From Syntrophaceae bacterium UBA1411 (GTDB taxonomy: Bacteria; Desulfobacterota; Syntrophia; Syntrophales; Smithellaceae), in the NCBI GenBank assembly GCA_002304995.1, contig DBPV01000067.1, forward strand, positions 640-9,106: DNA of 8,467 nt, read 5' to 3'. Both the position numbers and the translations under genes were made by a program. Positions within the stretch are counted from its first letter, which is position 1, and every line of letters starts with the position of its first letter. The notes beneath the pieces are model-generated. The model searched no databases and was not told the origin of the DNA. It saw nothing but the letters and a program-made list of their open reading frames with translations. This document shows positions 1 to 6,214 of this stretch, in pieces.

Positions 1-97
1 GCGCCACCGCCTGGTTGTCGATGTCCGTCATGGCCAGATGGTTAAAGCGAAAGCGCCGGGATAAAATCAATTCTTCAAGATAGCGGGTGTTTTGCAA
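1..97 (-). CDS. 5' end of an unidentified gene, TTG start, runs off left edge
   Basis: An open frame reads leftward from a TTG codon at 97-95 to the window edge, giving 32 codons that begin LQNTRYLEELILSRRFRFNH. An in-frame TGA at 103-101 lies just upstream, so TTG is the first usable start. A GAGG Shine-Dalgarno at 108-105 sits 7 bases before it. An ATG at 104-102 in another frame stops after nine codons and is not a credible alternative. The gene begins 28 bases after the SGNH hydrolase stop codon, so it is probably the third cistron of the same leftward operon. The visible residues are basic and helical-looking, with no signal peptide or membrane segment. They are too few to assign a family. 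The reading frame and ribosome site are seen directly; that it is a real gene is inference. Confidence 0.6.
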   Translation of the reverse strand, partial: MQNTRYLEELILSRRFRFNHLAMTDIDNQAVA

Positions 98-125
98 GGG
101 TCATCCTCGTGTCCGGTGTTTTTGA

Positions 126-1163
126 TCACCTACCACAAACCTGGTCTTTTTGCAGTCCCTCTTTTGCCAGGGTTTTGACCAGAAGGTCGGCGACGACGCG
201 GTGGCCTGCTGCGTTAAGATGGCCGTCGAGAACGTAAAAATGCCGGTCTTCCAGATGCTCGGTCAGATCCAGAATTCTCAGATTGCGGATCAGGGCCGGC
301 TCGTCCGGCCGGGCCGCCCTATGCCGCAATTCCTGCGTAAAGGTGTTGGACTGGTTGATGCCGTTCATTTCGAAAACGATCATGGGCAGGTCGCGCAGGA
401 GATCGGCGTTTTGTTTGAGGACGTGCACGAACAGGTCCACATGGCTCGGCGGCGGGCCCTGGGACAGGGGAGTCGGTTTGGCAAACCACTCCGTGTAGCG
501 CTTTTTCATTTTCAAGCCGAGATACTTTCCCGGATAGTAGGTTTTGGGTTTGCTGTGCAGACGGGTCAGGTGCTGAAAGGTTTCCTGACGGAGAAGCTGC
601 GGGCGGTTCCCGTTGCGAAAGTAGAGGAGATTCTCGTTGTAGTCGTCACCGCAATACTGGAGGATCAGGCACCGGATCCGCGAGAGGTCGACCTTGCGCA
701 GCATGATCATTTCCCGCACCGTTCCATAGGAGGGCACGCACGTGTTGAGGGTTTTGAAGCCGGTTTTTTTTTCGACAAGCTTGACGAACGTTTCGTCCTG
801 GTCGACGCCCCAGCCGAGCGCGAACGAATCGCCCAGAAAGACGATTTCCGGTCCGCAAAGCGACTCCTCCGCGTCGCGCACGCCCAGGGAGTTGATGAAA
901 TATTCGTTGCTGAACTCGATTTCACTGAACACGAAAGATCCGGGATTCAGCGTGTAGCCCAGGTCGGACGCGTACCGGCCCGAGCCTTCCTGGAACTGCA
1001 TGATCTTGCGGTCTCCCTGAATGTAAAGATAGCCGATGCTGTTTTGCAGCCTCCGGGAAAACAGCCGCAGAATGCCCGGATAGTGAACCAGGACGTACAT
1101 CCAGGCTTCCAGAAGCGCAAGAATGGCGACGATCGCGAAAAGGGCGAGAAAAATAATCATCAT
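126..1163 (-). CDS. Membrane-anchored SGNH/GDSL-type hydrolase or acyl-ester enzyme
   Basis: This is a 345-residue protein when started at the ATG at 1163-1161. That ATG overlaps the TGA of the upstream glycosyltransferase (ATGA) and has GGAG six to seven bases before it, so translation is probably coupled. A longer frame begins at 1211 but lies inside the upstream gene and lacks the coupled ribosome site. Residues 1-26 are one hydrophobic helix. Block I is GDSFALGWG (nucleophile Ser113), a Gly-containing block II lies near SYGTVRE (145-151), block III is QYCGDDYNEN (169-178), and the catalytic Asp313/His315 pair sits in DGHLNAAGH. The FSNEYFINSLGVRD stretch (84-97) is common in SGNH proteins of polysaccharide loci. 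SGNH enzymes are esterases, and some take part in glycan O-acetylation. The nearby acyltransferase-3 genes suggest a role in acylation or deacylation of a surface glycan (inference). Block III has Asp where Asn is usual. Confidence 0.85.
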   Translation of the reverse strand: MMIIFLALFAIVAILALLEAWMYVLVHYPGILRLFSRRLQNSIGYLYIQGDRKIMQFQEGSGRYASDLGYTLNPGSFVFSEIEFSNEYFINSLGVRDAEESLCGPEIVFLGDSFALGWGVDQDETFVKLVEKKTGFKTLNTCVPSYGTVREMIMLRKVDLSRIRCLILQYCGDDYNENLLYFRNGNRPQLLRQETFQHLTRLHSKPKTYYPGKYLGLKMKKRYTEWFAKPTPLSQGPPPSHVDLFVHVLKQNADLLRDLPMIVFEMNGINQSNTFTQELRHRAARPDEPALIRNLRILDLTEHLEDRHFYVLDGHLNAAGHRVVADLLVKTLAKEGLQKDQVCGR

Positions 1164-2029
1164 CGGCGCTTCTCCGGCGGCCTGGTCATCTCCCAAACGA
1201 TGCGGTAGCACCGCACCTTGTTGTCGCGGGCGCTCCGGTTGCGCGCAAACGGCGCTGCGAGCGCGAGCGTCACCAGGCGGTAGATGGCCTTTCGCCGCTG
1301 GGCGCGCCTGATCCGGGCGATCGTGCCGGCCGTGTAGTGCTTGGCGTAAAAGAGGTATTCCGCCCGGAGCTTCTTTTCAAACACGGCCGCGGGCGGCGTT
1401 TGCGTCTCGCTCTGACCGCCCCAGTGCAGCACGTCCGCGTCTTCAATGTAGCCGATGGAAAAGCCTTTTTCCCGAATCCGCCAGGCGAGGTCCTCGTCTT
1501 CTCCGTAGAGGAAAAAATCCTCGTCGAAGCCGCCCAGCTCGTCAATGAGCGGCCGGCGGACGATCATGAAGGCGCCCAAAACGCAGGCGATTTTTCCGGG
1601 GAGATCCGCCGTTTCGCCTTTCGCAAATTTCTGTCCGGGATAGCGCCAGGAAATCGATTCCTGCGGGGACCCGTCGGGATTGAGAATCCGCGCGCCCGCC
1701 AGGCCGACGTCCGGATGGCCCTCCATGTAGGAGACGGCCCGGACAAAGGCGTCGGGCCGCACGACCGTATCGGGGTTCAAAAAAACCACATAGCGGCCCC
1801 GGCTGATGGAAAGCGCCTGGTTGTTGGCCGCGCCGAAGCCGCGGTTGGCCGTGTTCGCGATCAGCGTGACGGAGGGAAATTTTTCCCGGACGGCCGCCGC
1901 GCTGCCGTCGGTGGAGGCGTTGTCCACGACGAAGATCTCCTTTGCTCCCGCGGCGGATTGAACGGAGGCCAGGCACGCGAGCGTGAGGGCCGAGGTGTTG
2001 TAGGAAACGATAATGACGGATATCTCCAT
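1160..2029 (-). CDS. Family 2 glycosyltransferase, rhamnosyltransferase-like
   Basis: This 289-residue GT-A fold glycosyltransferase opens with the typical strand ISVIIVSYNT. It then shows VVDNASTDGS (nucleotide binding, Asp36), NRGFGAANNQ (62-71), FLNPDT (83-88, the metal-binding region) and GGFDEDFFLYGEDEDLAWR (166-184, acceptor side and probable catalytic acid), followed by HWGG (202-205). This motif set is that of the WbbL-like rhamnosyltransferase group, which transfers an activated sugar to a lipid-linked or growing glycan in the cytoplasm. The exact donor cannot be read from the sequence. The C-terminal tail (about 233-289) is Arg/Lys-rich and may associate with the inner membrane face. 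The ATG at 2029 is the first in-frame start. Its upstream GGAG is about 16 bases away, which is too far for a good ribosome site. It is the first gene of the leftward operon and overlaps the SGNH gene by four bases. Confidence 0.93.
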   Translation of the reverse strand: MEISVIIVSYNTSALTLACLASVQSAAGAKEIFVVDNASTDGSAAAVREKFPSVTLIANTANRGFGAANNQALSISRGRYVVFLNPDTVVRPDAFVRAVSYMEGHPDVGLAGARILNPDGSPQESISWRYPGQKFAKGETADLPGKIACVLGAFMIVRRPLIDELGGFDEDFFLYGEDEDLAWRIREKGFSIGYIEDADVLHWGGQSETQTPPAAVFEKKLRAEYLFYAKHYTAGTIARIRRAQRRKAIYRLVTLALAAPFARNRSARDNKVRCYRIVWEMTRPPEKRR

Positions 2030-2106
2030 AACGGATCGACGTTTTCTCCGGATTTATTTGGTAGGGAAGTCCCTAACACAGTTGGGCGAAAAAATCATTT
2101 TTAAAA
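2030..2106. promoter_or_regulatory. Divergent control region with two palindromes
   Basis: This AT-rich stretch separates the leftward glycosyltransferase operon from the rightward acyltransferase genes and must hold promoters for at least one direction. It contains TAGGGAAGTCCCTA (2062-2075; six-base arms around AG) and a perfect 16-base palindrome, TCATTTTTAAAAATGA, at 2095-2110 that runs just past the region. Either could be an operator, and the second could also form a weak hairpin. No convincing -35/-10 pair was found in either direction, so promoter positions are not assigned. If the acyltransferase starts at 2167, the region extends to 2166. Confidence 0.4.
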
Positions 2107-2166
2107 ATGAAATCGATATGCTATCACGCCAATGGTTTACAGCAGAATAGGAAGACGGGGACCGGC

Positions 2167-3234
2167 ATGGCGGCATCTTGGGAAAAAATCAAAGCCTTCT
2201 TGAAAATCGGCGAAGGAACGGGCGGCGGGCGCAATCTTCACGTGGACGCGCTCAAGGGGATCGCGATCATTTTCGTCGTGTTTGCCCACACGATTCAGCT
2301 GCGGCATCCCCTGCATGACGGCAGCTATCTGTATCTGACCTTTTCGTCCTTCGCGATGCCGATGTTCATGCTGCTCAGCGGCTACATCATCGAGACGCAG
2401 CTGCGCTACTCTTACTGGACCTACGTGAAGAAGTACGCCCTCCGCCTGGTGCTGCCCTTTTTCGTCTGGGGCGTCGTTTCTTTCTTTTACTTTAAACTGT
2501 TTCCCGACCCCAGAATTCCCGCGGAAATGACCGGTGTCAGCCTGCCGTCCTTTTTGTTTTTTCTGGCCCGGTATCCGGGAAACGGCATGTGGTTTCTGTG
2601 GGTCCTTTTCTTAAACAGCATATTTTTCTTTGCCGTGCTCAAGCTGATCCGGGTTAAAAACTGGACCCGCTGGGAAAATTACATCATCATTGCCTCGATG
2701 CTGCTGTCGCGGCTGGCCAATACGGAAAACTTCGGCCTGGCCGAGTTTCGGACTTACTATCCCTACTACGCCGCCGGCTTCTTCGCCTGCAAATATTATC
2801 CCTTCCTGCGCGATCACCGCAAAATTTTCTACGCGCTGGGCGTAGTCCTGTTTCCCCTGCTGCTTGCGGCTTTTCAGCGGACCGGCTTTCCGTCCTTTTA
2901 CCAGGATCTGGTCCAGTTTTTCGGAAGCACGGGGCTGCCCCGCTTCCTGGTGTCCATTTATAAATACGCCCTGGCGTTTGCGGGCATGGCCCTGGTGTCT
3001 TTCCTGATGGAACTGGTCCGCCGGACGAAATTCTACGGATTTACCTGCTGGGTCGGGACATTGACGCTGGATATTTACGTGTGCCACAGCTATTTTGTGC
3101 TCGGGAGCGGCGAGGCGCTCTGGCAGCTCACGGCCATGGCGGTCTTTGCGTTTTTCGCGTCTCTGGCTCTGACGCTGCTGGTTCTGAAGCGCTTCCGGAT
3201 AACGCGGCTGCTGTTTTTGGGCGAAAGCCGCTGA
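2167..3234 (+). CDS. Acyltransferase-3 family membrane protein (first of two)
   Basis: This is a polytopic membrane protein of 355 residues from the ATG at 2167. The family signature is present: HVDALKGIAIIFVVFAHTIQ (25-44), with Asp27 and the essential-type His41 in the first membrane helix. It continues with FAMPMFMLLSGYI (62-74), a basic loop followed by RLVLPFFVWG (93-102), and MWFLWVLFL (141-149), the counterpart of the family's WFL segment. About ten hydrophobic segments follow one another to the C terminus. Members transfer acetyl or other acyl groups to extracytoplasmic sugars, for example in O-antigen O-acetylation. The frame is open from an ATG at 2107, but that codon lies inside a palindrome with no ribosome site and adds a non-conserved hydrophilic stretch. 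The ATG at 2167 follows GGGGA and gives a normal N terminus; this choice is moderately sure. A second acyltransferase follows after 40 bases. Confidence 0.9.
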   Translation: MAASWEKIKAFLKIGEGTGGGRNLHVDALKGIAIIFVVFAHTIQLRHPLHDGSYLYLTFSSFAMPMFMLLSGYIIETQLRYSYWTYVKKYALRLVLPFFVWGVVSFFYFKLFPDPRIPAEMTGVSLPSFLFFLARYPGNGMWFLWVLFLNSIFFFAVLKLIRVKNWTRWENYIIIASMLLSRLANTENFGLAEFRTYYPYYAAGFFACKYYPFLRDHRKIFYALGVVLFPLLLAAFQRTGFPSFYQDLVQFFGSTGLPRFLVSIYKYALAFAGMALVSFLMELVRRTKFYGFTCWVGTLTLDIYVCHSYFVLGSGEALWQLTAMAVFAFFASLALTLLVLKRFRITRLLFLGESR

Positions 3235-3274
3235 TCGGGCCGTCAACACCCGATAAAAACGGGAGGAAAAACCC

Positions 3275-4294
3275 ATGACGGATCAGACACGGGATGCGGG
3301 AATCGATGTCGTAAAGGCCGTAAGCATTGTGCTGGTCGTCATCTGGCATCTCCAGCCGGTGACGGGCGCCATGCTGCCCGCCCAAACGGCTCTGGCTTAC
3401 TGGGGCGGTCGGCTCATCCATTTTTTTTATTTCAACATAACGCTTCTGGCCGTTCCCTCTTTTATTTTGATTTCCCTGTACCTTTTCATCGGCAAACTGT
3501 CCGCCGCGCCGGATTACTGGAAGAAACGATTTCTGAGGCTTCTCCAGGTTTACGTGTTCTGGGTAGGCATTCAGTTCATTCTCTACCTGCTTACGGGCGG
3601 TCCGCTGCCTCTGCCACTGAAAACCATCATTCGCAGCGGCGGCCCCGATCTGTCTTTCGGCTCCGTGCTGCCGGCCGTGCCGTCCATTTTTTACTACCTG
3701 TACGTTTTGATTTTCTCCACGGTGCTTGCTTTCGTCTTTCTGAAGCTGCCGGAAAAAATCAAGGCGGTCGTGGCCGTCGTCGTCATCGCCGGGTCCTGCG
3801 TTTATTTTCTCCTGACGCCGTCGTGGGGAATCGCCGTCGACACCCGGTCCATGAAAAATTATTACCTCTACGCTCCCGCCGCTTACTATCTGTACCGCTG
3901 CCGGGATTCTTTCGTGAAATACCGCTGGTTTCTGCTGGCCGGTTTTATCGCCGCTCTGATCGTGGAGTGGACGGCGGCCGGCATGACGTCGGCTTATGCA
4001 AGAGTGTCCGTCTTTCTGGGGGCGCTCGCCTTTGTGTCGTTTTTCCTCACCGGCTTTGGCCGCGTGAGCCGGCCGACCTTTTTGCTGTCCCGCTACTCGC
4101 TGGGCATTTTCGCCCTCCACGGCTACTCAATGGTCGCCGTTCTGGTTCCCTACGCGCTCCTCCGGAACTATTCCCGGGCCCTGCCGATCCAGTCGATTCC
4201 GGAAGGTCTCCTGGCGCTCGTGGCCACCTTTGCCCTTACCTGTTTTCTGGTGTGGCTGATGGCGAAAACGAGGCTGCGAATGTTTGTTTCGTAA
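3275..4294 (+). CDS. Acyltransferase-3 family membrane protein (second of two)
   Basis: This 339-residue polytopic membrane protein starts at an ATG preceded by GGAGG at 3262-3266 with eight bases of spacing, a strong ribosome site. The N terminus reads GIDVVKAVSIVLVVIWHLQP (9-28), with the family Asp11 and His25. VPSFILISLYLF (60-71) and KRFLRLLQVYVFWVG (84-98) correspond to the second helix and the Arg-led third helix of acyltransferase-3 proteins. The remaining sequence alternates hydrophobic segments with short loops up to about residue 333. LGIFALHGYS (276-285) matches the late LHGY/H segment typical of the family. The expected role is transfer of an acyl group to a surface sugar. Beyond these motifs it looks little like its upstream neighbour, so a recent duplication is unlikely and a different acceptor or position is plausible (inference). 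An eight-T run lies in its coding sequence at 3421-3428. It ends 18 bases from the convergent glycosyltransferase-like gene. Confidence 0.88.
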   Translation: MTDQTRDAGIDVVKAVSIVLVVIWHLQPVTGAMLPAQTALAYWGGRLIHFFYFNITLLAVPSFILISLYLFIGKLSAAPDYWKKRFLRLLQVYVFWVGIQFILYLLTGGPLPLPLKTIIRSGGPDLSFGSVLPAVPSIFYYLYVLIFSTVLAFVFLKLPEKIKAVVAVVVIAGSCVYFLLTPSWGIAVDTRSMKNYYLYAPAAYYLYRCRDSFVKYRWFLLAGFIAALIVEWTAAGMTSAYARVSVFLGALAFVSFFLTGFGRVSRPTFLLSRYSLGIFALHGYSMVAVLVPYALLRNYSRALPIQSIPEGLLALVATFALTCFLVWLMAKTRLRMFVS

Positions 4295-4312
4295 GATGTT
4301 TCAGTCGGATCT

Positions 4313-5188
4313 TCAGCTGCGGAAATAGCGCCGCGGATGGAGGCAGTAAATCAGGAAGGACAAGAGCTTTTCCGCTTTGATCCTGAGTGGTTTTCCCGCA
4401 TCCCAGCTTTCAAAAGACGCGTAGGCGTAAGACAGGGAAAGCCGGTACAGATCGTACCGGTTCGGCGCCGGTCCGAATTTTCGCGCGCCGTAGCGGATGG
4501 TGGAAAGCGGCCGGACGGCAATAGCGCCGGGATGGACGGTGTTGACGAAGTTCCCGTACGTTTCGTATTCGCTGAAGCCGGCGCCGGACAGGTGCCGCGG
4601 CTCCACGGCGTTCATGACGGCCCAGACCCAAGGCGTTCCCGGCTTGGCGCGCTTTTCAATGGCCGCGATCAGCTCTTTCATGTAGTCGGTTTTGATGAAG
4701 AAATGTTCGCTGATGAAGGAGAAATCGACGCTGCGGGTGAGCCCGAGCAGTTTCGTGTACGTGTCGAAATACGGCCGGTGATGCTCCGTCGACGGCTTGA
4801 TCAGCGCCTGGTTTGCGTCGTTCAGAAAGCGGATGGGATTGAGCATGAGCGTGTCCGCGTCCCAGATCAGGTAGTAATCGGTGATGTCCGGAAGAAAAGA
4901 GGCCGACATTTTCAGAAACTGCTGGAAATACCAGCCGGCGCGCGCGCGCTTTTCACCCGCTTTTTCGATGAAATCGGCAATCGCCCGGAGCGTTATGCCG
5001 GGAATCAGCGTGTCTTCGTCCACCAGCGAGACAGGGCAGTTGCCGGGCAGAGTTGCAAAAAAGGAAAAATTACTTTTCGGCGTCATGATGTAGATGCGGC
5101 GGGGCGCCACATTGCGGACGAGCGACTGAATGGATAAGCCGGCAACCGCATTGTGCTCGCGGGTGACGGGCATGACGACATCGAACAT
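4313..5188 (-). CDS. DUF6492-like putative glycosyltransferase
   Basis: This is a 291-residue soluble protein from the ATG at 5188. It begins FDVVMPVTREHN, an opening strand typical of nucleotide-sugar enzymes. GWYFQQFLKM (85-94) and YYLIWDADTLMLNPI (105-119) follow; DAD is a DxD-type metal and sugar-nucleotide site. FSEYETYG (205-212) lies in the acceptor half. This order matches proteins annotated DUF6492, a group seen in polysaccharide clusters and regarded as GT-A-like glycosyltransferases; the donor is unknown. The frame also opens at a GTG at 5200, four codons earlier. I prefer the ATG because GGTGGA lies about seven bases before it, because it gives the usual N terminus, and because the best predicted promoter would put transcription only about ten bases before the GTG. 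The protein has no signal peptide or clear membrane helix, so it is probably cytoplasmic. It stands as a single leftward gene between two rightward groups. Confidence 0.75.
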   Translation of the reverse strand: MFDVVMPVTREHNAVAGLSIQSLVRNVAPRRIYIMTPKSNFSFFATLPGNCPVSLVDEDTLIPGITLRAIADFIEKAGEKRARAGWYFQQFLKMSASFLPDITDYYLIWDADTLMLNPIRFLNDANQALIKPSTEHHRPYFDTYTKLLGLTRSVDFSFISEHFFIKTDYMKELIAAIEKRAKPGTPWVWAVMNAVEPRHLSGAGFSEYETYGNFVNTVHPGAIAVRPLSTIRYGARKFGPAPNRYDLYRLSLSYAYASFESWDAGKPLRIKAEKLLSFLIYCLHPRRYFRS

Positions 5189-5216
5189 GGGAATTTCCAC
5201 CGTTTTCCGAAGCGAA

Positions 5217-5246
5217 ATTTTATTGCCGGTCCAGTCCTTACCACAA
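5217..5246 (-). promoter_or_regulatory. Candidate sigma-70 promoter for the DUF6492-like gene
   Basis: On the minus strand, TTGTGG (5246-5241) and TAAAAT (5222-5217, five of six matches to the -10 consensus) are separated by 18 bases. Transcription would begin near 5210, giving a short leader of about 20 bases to the ATG at 5188. The -35 box is poor (three of six), so this rests mainly on the -10 box and its position. Confidence 0.35.
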
Positions 5247-5319
5247 ACGGCGAAGCGTGAACAGGCGGAAAGTGCCTGAGCGCGGCCTCTGCCTTGCCGC
5301 CATTCAGAAAGAATTCGTT

Positions 5320-5349
5320 TTGACAGGGAGGCGGGTATTGTGATTTAGT
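5320..5349 (+). promoter_or_regulatory. Candidate sigma-70 promoter for the 5388 methyltransferase gene
   Basis: A perfect TTGACA -35 box at 5320-5325 is followed after 18 bases by TTTAGT at 5344-5349 (four of six -10 matches) and then an A-rich run. Transcription would begin near 5356, about 32 bases before the start codon. A short inverted repeat, GCGGC/GCCGC with a nine-base loop (5282-5300), lies just upstream between this and the opposing promoter. Confidence 0.45.
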
Positions 5350-5387
5350 TTAAAAAAACAAGGCGCTGGAAATAACCGGGGGAGACC

Positions 5388-6023
5388 ATGCAGGACATCC
5401 AGAACATTGCGGAAAAAATCCGAACGCTGAGCGATGGAGAAAAGCGTTTCAGCTACACCGACCTGACGCTGGAAGAGCAGCTGGCGAGGGGAAAGCCGAA
5501 AAAATATCTGGAGGCGGCCATTGAACTTTTCCGGGCGCTGGACGGAAAAACCATCGTCGAGATCGGCTGCATGCGGCAGCCGATGAATCATCCGATGTCG
5601 GAGCTGCACCCCAAATGCTGCAATGACGGCCATTCCACCGTTTTCTGGTGTTCGACGGGCGCCGAGGTCTACTCGGTGGACATCGATTTCAAAGCCGTCC
5701 GCATTGCGAAAAAAAGCATCCGGGAATATCGGAACGGCAAAGTCCTGTGGACCGACGGCCTCAAGTTTCTGAAGAAATTCAAAAGCAGGATCGATCTGCT
5801 GTTTCTGGATGCCTGGGATGTTCTGCCCGGGACGCAGTATGCGGAAAACCACCTGCTGGCCTATCTTGCGGCAAAAGACAAACTTCGCGACCGCAATATC
5901 ATCGTCATAGACGACACGGACGTCGGAGGCGGCGGCAAGGGAAGACTCCTCTTGCCGGTGCTGCAGGCGGAGGGATATGACATCCTCGTGAGCGGCAGAC
6001 AGACGATCGCCCTGAAACTGTAG
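5388..6023 (+). CDS. Small class I SAM methyltransferase-like protein
   Basis: This 211-residue soluble protein has a Rossmann methyltransferase layout. KTIVEIGC (54-61) is motif I, which binds S-adenosylmethionine. EVYSVDID (93-100) supplies the acidic residue after the second strand. RIDLLFLDAWD (134-144) is the fourth strand with its acidic end, and IIVIDDTDVGGGGKG (171-185) is the fifth strand. Between motif I and the second strand lies a His/Cys-rich stretch, including NHPMSELH and CCNDGHST (68-84); DGHST-like sequence recurs in this kind of methyltransferase. Residues 1-50 are a helical cap with no signal peptide. The ATG follows GGGGGAG with three bases of spacing, a little close but the only sensible site. 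In this setting it probably methylates a sugar or sugar-nucleotide hydroxyl or carboxyl (inference). The order of the motifs is seen; substrate and activity are unknown. Confidence 0.75.
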   Translation: MQDIQNIAEKIRTLSDGEKRFSYTDLTLEEQLARGKPKKYLEAAIELFRALDGKTIVEIGCMRQPMNHPMSELHPKCCNDGHSTVFWCSTGAEVYSVDIDFKAVRIAKKSIREYRNGKVLWTDGLKFLKKFKSRIDLLFLDAWDVLPGTQYAENHLLAYLAAKDKLRDRNIIVIDDTDVGGGGKGRLLLPVLQAEGYDILVSGRQTIALKL

Positions 6024-6059
6024 GCTTCGCAAGAGGCTTTGAAATTCATCATCTGCGAT

Positions 6060-6110
6060 CGGCCGCCGGACCGGCAAGCGCCGCTGCGGTTTTCGTCGGG
6101 CGGCGGGCCG
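6060..6110 (+). other. Imperfect GC-rich inverted repeat downstream of the 5388 gene
   Basis: CGGCCGCCG (6060-6068) can pair with CGGCGGGCCG (6101-6110) with one bulged base, leaving a loop of about 32 bases. The sequence after it is only GTTTAAG, with no real T run. It may act as a weak terminator or stabilising hairpin between the two methyltransferase genes, but a true intrinsic terminator is not supported. Confidence 0.25.
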
Positions 6111-6119
6111 GTTTAAGGA

Positions 6120-6157
6120 GTTGCAATCAGGCGCTGTTTTTGATAACCATCGCCTGA
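6120..6157 (+). promoter_or_regulatory. Candidate promoter overlapping an inverted repeat
   Basis: TTGCAA (6120-6125) and GATAAC (6142-6147) are spaced by 16 bases, each matching the sigma-70 consensus at four of six positions. The -10 box lies in the loop of a perfect seven-base inverted repeat, TCAGGCG (6127-6133) and CGCCTGA (6151-6157). A protein bound to these arms would cover the promoter, so this could be an operator. Transcription would start near 6154 and leave about 60 bases of leader before the gene at 6215. Confidence 0.3.
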
Positions 6158-6214
6158 ATCGTCGGAGAGAAAATAATTTGTCAGAACATCTTCACAAGAA
6201 GGAAGCCCCGCATC

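Noticed and set aside
131..140. The ten bases TACCACAAAC recur at 5239-5248
   Set aside because: A ten-base match in this length with no shared context is compatible with chance; there is no extended repeat around it.
150..1208. 352-codon open frame on the plus strand opposite the SGNH gene
   Set aside because: Shadow of the real gene in GC-rich DNA: no ribosome site, no recognisable motifs, and the minus frame has clear SGNH blocks.
3128..4120. 330-codon minus-strand frame opposite the acyltransferase genes
   Set aside because: Its translation is low-complexity and rich in Gln, Arg, Lys, Gly and His, typical of antisense to membrane-protein genes; both plus-strand genes show family motifs.
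5304..6077. 257-codon minus-strand frame opposite the 5388 methyltransferase
   Set aside because: No domain signature and it covers the promoter and ribosome site of a gene with clear methyltransferase motifs.
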